A stretch of DNA of 64,000 bases from positions 56,885-120,884 of the forward strand of contig UQIH01000004.1 in NCBI GenBank assembly GCA_900541145.1, read 5' to 3'. Source of the stretch: an uncultured Collinsella sp. (lineage in GTDB: Bacteria; Actinomycetota; Coriobacteriia; Coriobacteriales; Coriobacteriaceae). The translations under genes were made by a program, and so were the position numbers. Shown one piece after another: positions 58,428 to 64,000 of this stretch. The first letter of the stretch is position 1. Every line of letters starts with the position of its first letter. The notes beneath the pieces were generated by a model. The model worked only from the letters and a program-made list of their open reading frames with translations, did not search any database and was not told where the DNA came from.

Positions 58428-60809
58428 CTATGCAAGCGGCACGTTGTCATACCAACCCCACTTTGGCTTATATGAGGTGGAATAATAATCCAACCAGTAC
58501 GCCATATCGAGCATCCTGATCTGACCGACATTATCCATAACCTGGTTATTGCCAATATAGAGACAAACGTGACCGTAAATGCTGCCCATGCGGGTATGCG
58601 TATGCGAAGGAACGGCAATGACCATTCCAACTTTCAGCTGAGAATAATCGGTGAATTTACAATAATCCCAGTAGTAATCGCAGGCATCTGTATGGACGTT
58701 CCTAAATCCGGCACGCTCGTAGATATCTGCAATCCACTCGGAGCACAATCCCGGGCCAGGAGACGGTACCTGTCGGGCAAGATCAACAATCTTCTTCTGC
58801 ATAGGATTTGCAAACGCAGAAGGCTGCCCAAGCAAACATGGCGAAACGGTGCTCCCGGGGGCATTGGCGCCCTTCCTTGTAAGTCGAACTTGAACAGCTT
58901 GGACATGCGTCCCATAGCCAGTGCTACCGGCAACGGCACCATTTTTAGTCCAACCAAGCCAGCCGACATTATCGACATGGACCCTATACCAAACATCAAA
59001 ATAGGTTGCTAAGTCACCAGAAAGAGAAATTTTAATAGCCTCAACCGAATTAGATTCAGCGGTAGACGAAAGCTGCTCCCCGTTTGTCTTGCCAGAAGTC
59101 CAGCCTACATTCGAAAGATGCAGTTGATAAGCAATCCCGCCGGCAACAGATGAAGTAGTTTTAGCCGAAAACCCGGTGATGGGAATTCCCTGACCGGTCG
59201 TACCGGACACCTCTCCGGCAGGGACATAATTCTGCCAAGCACCTTTCACCTGAGCGGAATACGTCACCGTAGGTATTTCAAGATGGGGATAGCCCGATGT
59301 ATCAGGATGGGAGGTACCCTTCTTAATGAGCTTAATCTGAACAGCCTCGAGAGAGCATGACATACCGGTGGTGCCGGCCTCCTCGCCGTCCTTGGCCCAG
59401 GCCATCCAGCCGATGTTGGAGGCGTGCACGCGGTAGTAGACGTCGTAGTCCTTGGCGAGGGAGCCCGTGAGCCTCAGGCGCACGGCCTCGACGGCGCGGC
59501 CCTGGCCGGTGGTGCCGCCCTCGGAGGCCGAGGGGGTGTCCCAGCCCTGCCAGCCGACGCCACTTACATTGGCGTTAATTTGCACAGAGCCATCTTCAAC
59601 GGGATTCAAGATGCTGACCTTAAGATCCTCCACTGATTTAGACTGCCCCGTTGTGCCAGCCGTAGATCCGTCGCGCTTGCTGCTCATCCAGCCAATATTC
59701 GAGACATGCGCCTCATACTGAATATGCATCTTGCTGTCATCTACGTTGAGAAGAGAACCGTTGAAGCAGTAGTTCATGTCACAGCGTCCGTTGACGCCCG
59801 GGACATTGCCACTGCTTGAATACTGCCAGAAACTGTAGCTGCCAGCATAATCGCAACGCCAATTATATTGAGCGACCCAATGGTCATAACCGCTCAACGA
59901 CGGAGAATTCAGGTAGTTGTTAAGCCAGTTAAGGTTCGCATAGATACCCGACTTAAAGCCAACGGCCTCCATACGGTTGCAAAAAGCCTGCGCAATCTGG
60001 GTAAGCTTATCCTTGCTGAAATCCGGATCTTGCAAGATATAGCTATCCTCAAGATCATAATAAACGGGAAGCGACGGATGATGGCCGCCGAGCCAAGCAA
60101 GTGTCCTGTCGGCCTCTTTATTGGCATCCTCTACAGAACGGGCGTAGGAGTAGTAATACACGCCATAAGGAATGCCGAGGCGTTCACATTCAGCAGCGTT
60201 CCTTTCAAAAGAATCGTCAGGTTTTCCGTAAACCGGACCGACCTTGAGAATGGCAAAATCAATCCCCGCGGCCTTAACCTTATTCCAATCAACAGTTCCT
60301 TGATGATTGCTGACATCGATGCCGCGCGCAACAGCGCCATTGGGCGAAGGATCGTCAGTTAAAGACTGCGCATCGATGTCGCCATTGTCAGAATCGATAA
60401 GCACGCCGTTTTCGAAACGCCAAGAGTTCGGTTCCAAAGAGTCGGCTTCGCAGGAATTCATTTCAGTGGAATCATCGGTTGGGGCTTCACCGTTTGACTC
60501 GTCAACACGAGACTCTTCGATGCCAATTCCAGGCTGTTCGCCTGAATCAGAGTCTACACCCCCATCAGGACGAGCAGCATTTGCATCGTCACCATACCAT
60601 TCGGTTACACCCTGAGAACCCGAGGCATCGTCCTGCGCTCCCTGAGAGCTTGCACCTTGAGATTCGTACTCGTTCGATGTTTGCGAGACCGACTGCGAAT
60701 CAGCGGCGGCCTGGACCGACAGCGCATACGCGCTGTAAGGCTGAATGATTTGCGACCAGCCCATCAATAGCGTACAAACCAAAGCAGCAGACGCTTTAAG
60801 ACGTTTCAT
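58428..60809 (-). CDS. Secreted ChW-repeat GH25 muramidase with C-terminal NlpC/P60-like cysteine domain
   Basis: A 793-residue exported wall hydrolase. After a signal peptide (1-35) and an acidic low-complexity linker comes a GH25 lysozyme domain (about 160-350) with G-I-D-V-S-N-H-Q-G (Asp165) and V-Y-Y-D-L-E-D (Asp252, Glu254). Six ChW repeats follow (about 365-655). The last 125 residues carry G-L-C-S-E-W-I (Cys689) and I-Y-G-H-V-C-L-Y-I-G (His747), the Cys-His pattern of the NlpC/P60-CHAP fold, so it may cut both glycan and peptide. Codons for residues 417-483 are far more GC-rich than the rest of the gene, pointing to a replaced segment. Confidence 0.88.
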   Translation of the reverse strand: MKRLKASAALVCTLLMGWSQIIQPYSAYALSVQAAADSQSVSQTSNEYESQGASSQGAQDDASGSQGVTEWYGDDANAARPDGGVDSDSGEQPGIGIEESRVDESNGEAPTDDSTEMNSCEADSLEPNSWRFENGVLIDSDNGDIDAQSLTDDPSPNGAVARGIDVSNHQGTVDWNKVKAAGIDFAILKVGPVYGKPDDSFERNAAECERLGIPYGVYYYSYARSVEDANKEADRTLAWLGGHHPSLPVYYDLEDSYILQDPDFSKDKLTQIAQAFCNRMEAVGFKSGIYANLNWLNNYLNSPSLSGYDHWVAQYNWRCDYAGSYSFWQYSSSGNVPGVNGRCDMNYCFNGSLLNVDDSKMHIQYEAHVSNIGWMSSKRDGSTAGTTGQSKSVEDLKVSILNPVEDGSVQINANVSGVGWQGWDTPSASEGGTTGQGRAVEAVRLRLTGSLAKDYDVYYRVHASNIGWMAWAKDGEEAGTTGMSCSLEAVQIKLIKKGTSHPDTSGYPHLEIPTVTYSAQVKGAWQNYVPAGEVSGTTGQGIPITGFSAKTTSSVAGGIAYQLHLSNVGWTSGKTNGEQLSSTAESNSVEAIKISLSGDLATYFDVWYRVHVDNVGWLGWTKNGAVAGSTGYGTHVQAVQVRLTRKGANAPGSTVSPCLLGQPSAFANPMQKKIVDLARQVPSPGPGLCSEWIADIYERAGFRNVHTDACDYYWDYCKFTDYSQLKVGMVIAVPSHTHTRMGSIYGHVCLYIGNNQVMDNVGQIRMLDMAYWLDYYSTSYKPKWGWYDNVPLA

Positions 60810-60919
60810 GCATATCCCCCGAGACAGTAACCACAGATAAAGAAACGAATACTAGCTATATTATCGCACTTCCATACAGGCATTTAAAGCTTAGGAAAGC
60901 ACCAGTTAGCACACAGTCA

Positions 60920-60950
60920 AAAAGAGGCGCTCCTGCAACGGAGCGCCTCA
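60920..60950 (-). terminator. Intrinsic terminator after the NlpC/P60 ChW gene
   Basis: A perfect 10-bp stem (60925-60934 with 60941-60950), six-base loop and TTTTT on the minus strand, eight bases beyond the stop. Confidence 0.85.
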
Positions 60951-60957
60951 ACAGACT

Positions 60958-63936
60958 CTATGCGAAAGGCCTAGCGGCACCGATTACACGACCTGGAGCA
61001 TTGACCGAGCGCTCGGTCACACCGATCCCAGGCCACGAATCAATGATTCGACCGTTTCCGATATAGATTCCAATATGGCCCTGGTAGTAGACCATATCTC
61101 CCCTCTGCATAGCAGAAGTGCTAACCGGCATAAACGTGTTGTTGCGATACCAATTCATGGAGTTGTAGGTTTGCTCGGGCAACCAACGATGGTTATACGG
61201 GTTATACCAACCCATATCCATGCCAGTCGCATACAGACATTGCAGCACTAAGCCCGAACAATCAACCGCATCCCCCGGCCAAGAAGACCAAGGCTCGATA
61301 TAACGCGTCCCGATATATTCACGAGCACGCTGGACGAATGCGTTGATGCAATCCTGTCGCGAAGCGTTGTAAGGAATTCGAGAAGGCGTGACATACGTAA
61401 AGTAACCGGTGCAATACGAAGGAAGCTGCACGCTATTGCAACTAACCTTTGGATAAGATCCCGGGGTCTGATACCCCATATAACGATAGGTCTCAAAATA
61501 CGAATCAGACGTAGAGCCTGGTGCGGAAGCGCCCTTGGGAACAATCTTTACCTGTAATGCCTGAACAGGAATGCCAAGCTTCGTGGTGCCCGCCGGTGAT
61601 CCATTTTTGGTCCAGCCAAGCCATCCGTAATTTGACACGTGGACGCGATACCAGACATCAAAGTAATTCGAAACGTCACCAGTCAAATTAATCTTCACAG
61701 CTTGGATTTGTTGTCCCTGTCCAATGGTTCCCGCTGTGGCTCCATCTGAGACAGCAGATTGCCAGCCGATATTGGATACGTGGGCGGAATACGAAATGCC
61801 ACCGTTCATGGAACTATCGGAAAGGGACAGTTGCATTGCCTCCATGGCACGGTTCTGCCCAACCGTTCCGGCAACACCGCCATTGCCAACAGACGCTTGC
61901 CAGCCAAGACCGGAGCAATTTGCCTTAGCGGATAGCCCAGGAAGCTGAATCAACGCAGCATGATCTTGAACGGGAGCGTCGGACGAACCCTTGGCAACCA
62001 ACTTAATTTGAATTGCCTCGGCCTGCTTAGACAGCCCAACGGTGCCAGCTGCGGCGTCATTTTTAGCCCAACCAAGCCAACCATAATCCGCCGCATGAAT
62101 ACGGTAGTAAATATTGTATTTTGACGAGTCGTTGCCAGTGAGCCTTAATTTAACCGCCTGAATTGCGAGGCCCTTGCCAACAGTGCCAGCATAGGAAGCA
62201 CCCGAAACGTATGGCTGCCAACCGATATTCGCAACGTGTGCTGACACTTCAACGGAGGCATCGATGCCCTGCGTCGAAATATACAACGCCTGCAGAGAAC
62301 GAGACATGCCCGTCTGGCCGGCAGTTTCGCCATTGCCAACGGGAGCCAACCAGCCCGCAGAAGCAACGTGCGCCTGGGATACAAGACCGATTCCCGACGT
62401 TTCGGTAAATGCATTACCGGTAGAACCAGGGGCAGGTTGACCCTTACGAACAAGTGCAACATCTATGCCGCACAAACCGGAAGAACCACCAGAAACGCCA
62501 CATGCCTGACCATTTGACGTCCAGCCCGTCCAGCCATTACCGGAATCGTATACTCGATACCAAATGTCATAATTGGCAGCAAACTGGCCGCTCAGCGACA
62601 TTTTTATCGCTTTAATGGGTGCGCCGGATACCGCCTTGGCGGCGCCGCCATCCGATTCGGAAGCACCCCAGCCTGAATATGCATCCATAACGGCATAGGA
62701 AATTGACCCGTCATCAGTTTGGCCTGCAACGCTTAAGGCAATGGAGTTCAGCAGTTTGGCGCCCTTGCCTCCAATCGTAGCCTTTTGACCAGAAGATAAG
62801 CCAAGACTCTCCCCAGAAACGGCGGATCCGGAAACCGCAACAGCATCTAGATCGCCGATAAAGACCTTGCTCGAAGAGCCAGGCGCTGCTCCGCCTTTCT
62901 CCACAAGGATTACCTTTACCGCTTCGATAGCCTTGCCTTTACCGGCAGAACCAGCGGCAGCTCCATTACAAGCCCAATCGAGCCAGCCTATACCCGAGAC
63001 ATGAGCACAGTACCAAATGTCATATTTTTCAGCTGCCTCACCGGTTAGACGAATCTGAACGGCTTCGAGACGCTGAGACTTACCAGTCGTTCCACAGTGC
63101 CCCTCAGACCACTGTTGCCAGCCGACATTAGAAACATGGCCACGAAGCTCAATGGAGCCCGAGTGACCATACCAGCCAAGCTGAGCCTCAAGCGCCTCCA
63201 TGGGGAGGCCCCTACCAGTTGTCCCGGCAACAGATCCGCCGCCTACGGGCGACATCCAACCAATATTCGACGTATGTGAGCGAACAGTGATTGAGGCAGG
63301 TTCATCGCTACGGCTCTTAAAAGGACAGGCGGTGTCGCCCGGGGCGGGGTCGCCCTTGGGCAGGACCGCGACCTGGACGGCCTGGACGGCGCGGCCGTAG
63401 CCCGCCGAGCCGGCGTCGGCGCCGTCGCACGCCCAGCCCAGCCAGCCGAACTCGGCGGAGTGGACGCGGTACCAGACGGTGTAGCGGGCCGACAGCTCCC
63501 CGGACAGCCTGACCCTCAGGGCCTCGACGGCGCGGGACTGGCCGGTCGTGCCGGCGGTGCCGCCGTTGCCGACGGCGGCCTGCCAGCCGACGTTGGAGAC
63601 GTGGGCCTCGACGGATATGGCGTCGGCGCCGAGGGGCTCGCCGGTCGAGGCGTCGGACAGGACGAGGCGCAGCGCCTCGAGGGGGAGCCCCCTGCCGGTC
63701 GTGCCGGCGACCTCGCCGCCGGCGACGGCGCCCATCCAGCCGATATTGGAGACGTGGGCCGAGTATGAGAGCGAGACGGGCGCGGCCGCCTCGGACCGGG
63801 CGGGCTCCGCCTGGGCGCCGTCGGCCTGCGAGGCCTCGGGCTGGGAGGCGTAGGCCGCGGGCCCGCACAGGGCCAGGGCGGCCGCGACCGCCAGCGCGGC
63901 GGCGGCACCGGAAATTCGTTTCGTGGAGCGTCTCAT
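60958..63936 (-). CDS. Secreted ChW-repeat NlpC/P60 peptidase
   Basis: A 992-residue exported protein: signal peptide (1-31), an Ala/Glu-rich linker, 14 ChW repeats in triplets, and a C-terminal NlpC/P60 domain (about 860-992). The catalytic cysteine is in A-V-D-C-S-G-L-V (Cys893), the histidine in Y-Q-G-H-I-G-I-Y-I-G (His954), and Asp966 follows as the polar third residue. It probably cleaves peptidoglycan stem peptides. The frame opens at 63969, but the ATG at 63936 follows a GGGGG-rich ribosome-binding site and starts the signal peptide. The first 205 codons are very GC-rich, while the rest is near 50 percent; the shift falls around 63320. Repeat layout matches the transpeptidase protein at 55214-58249. 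Confidence 0.88.
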   Translation of the reverse strand: MRRSTKRISGAAAALAVAAALALCGPAAYASQPEASQADGAQAEPARSEAAAPVSLSYSAHVSNIGWMGAVAGGEVAGTTGRGLPLEALRLVLSDASTGEPLGADAISVEAHVSNVGWQAAVGNGGTAGTTGQSRAVEALRVRLSGELSARYTVWYRVHSAEFGWLGWACDGADAGSAGYGRAVQAVQVAVLPKGDPAPGDTACPFKSRSDEPASITVRSHTSNIGWMSPVGGGSVAGTTGRGLPMEALEAQLGWYGHSGSIELRGHVSNVGWQQWSEGHCGTTGKSQRLEAVQIRLTGEAAEKYDIWYCAHVSGIGWLDWACNGAAAGSAGKGKAIEAVKVILVEKGGAAPGSSSKVFIGDLDAVAVSGSAVSGESLGLSSGQKATIGGKGAKLLNSIALSVAGQTDDGSISYAVMDAYSGWGASESDGGAAKAVSGAPIKAIKMSLSGQFAANYDIWYRVYDSGNGWTGWTSNGQACGVSGGSSGLCGIDVALVRKGQPAPGSTGNAFTETSGIGLVSQAHVASAGWLAPVGNGETAGQTGMSRSLQALYISTQGIDASVEVSAHVANIGWQPYVSGASYAGTVGKGLAIQAVKLRLTGNDSSKYNIYYRIHAADYGWLGWAKNDAAAGTVGLSKQAEAIQIKLVAKGSSDAPVQDHAALIQLPGLSAKANCSGLGWQASVGNGGVAGTVGQNRAMEAMQLSLSDSSMNGGISYSAHVSNIGWQSAVSDGATAGTIGQGQQIQAVKINLTGDVSNYFDVWYRVHVSNYGWLGWTKNGSPAGTTKLGIPVQALQVKIVPKGASAPGSTSDSYFETYRYMGYQTPGSYPKVSCNSVQLPSYCTGYFTYVTPSRIPYNASRQDCINAFVQRAREYIGTRYIEPWSSWPGDAVDCSGLVLQCLYATGMDMGWYNPYNHRWLPEQTYNSMNWYRNNTFMPVSTSAMQRGDMVYYQGHIGIYIGNGRIIDSWPGIGVTERSVNAPGRVIGAARPFA

Positions 63937-63949
63937 GGAAAATCCCCCT

Positions 63950-63981
63950 AATCTAGCAACGGTTTCCAAGTCTACTAGATT
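63950..63981. promoter_or_regulatory. Inverted repeat upstream of the NlpC/P60 ChW gene
   Basis: AATCTAG (63950-63956) and CTAGATT (63975-63981) form an exact 7-bp inverted repeat separated by 18 bases. It lies directly before the ribosome-binding site. It could be an operator or an mRNA hairpin that covers the start. No similar repeat was seen before the other three ChW genes. Confidence 0.4.
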
Positions 63982-64000
63982 GGGGGGACGGGAGCCAAGC

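Noticed and set aside
51861..63936. Many repeated DNA segments that could suggest a CRISPR array or tandem repeats
   Set aside because: The repetition is at protein level (ChW units of about 45-50 residues), in frame, with diverged DNA and no constant short repeat with unique spacers.

Overview
The window looks like a chromosomal segment of a Gram-positive actinobacterium of the class Coriobacteriia, most likely Collinsella or a close relative. This placement rests on several features. The core genes are GC-rich, many starts are TTG or GTG, and the cell-shape, radical-SAM and ribosomal-protein gene orders are typical of Gram-positives. There is an aroE-aroK fusion and a cluster of large secreted proteins built from ChW (hydrophobic-Trp) repeats. 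It is an inference from family knowledge; no database was searched.

Layout. 1-24 kb is ordinary core genome, nearly all on the minus strand: the start of glyQ; rpsP-khpA-rimM-trmD-lepB; dinB on the plus strand; rplU-rpmA-obgE-nadD-yqeK-rsfS; an eight-gene run mreB-mreC-mreD-mrdA-rodA-DUF697-like-two radical-SAM-linked genes; a TPR protein, a cyclophilin, a zinc-ribbon protein and a CtpE-like P-type ATPase; and tRNA-Arg(CCG). 24.2-32.7 kb, plus strand, is a compact aromatic amino acid operon (DAHP synthase, tyrA, aroB, aroA, aroC, pheA, aroE-aroK, then aroQ). It has a short leader ORF with an intrinsic terminator inside it.

32.8-51.7 kb is an accessory region. A two-gene module (a DUF4869-type protein plus a small P-loop ATPase with a TOPRIM-like C-terminal half) lies beside tRNA-Arg(TCT), with a degraded acyltransferase-3 gene between them. 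An ABC polysaccharide exporter, a membrane glycosyltransferase and dTDP-rhamnose genes follow. A second, diverged copy of the module splits the rhamnose genes, lying between rmlB and rmlA. Then comes an AT-richer block of glycosyltransferases, a Wzx-like flippase, and DUF2142 and DUF2304 membrane proteins. Together these would make and export a rhamnose-containing surface glycan.

51.8-63.9 kb holds four consecutive secreted ChW-repeat proteins, each with its own 3' stem-loop and a different enzymatic domain: a GT80 sialyltransferase-like domain, an L,D-transpeptidase (YkuD), a GH25 muramidase with an NlpC/P60-like cysteine domain, and an NlpC/P60 peptidase. Two of them contain islands of much higher GC than the rest of the gene, which suggests recombination between repeat-bearing genes.

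The best candidates for undescribed biology are the duplicated DUF4869/ATPase module and the secreted GT80-like ChW protein. No CRISPR array, insertion sequence, rRNA or prophage was seen.
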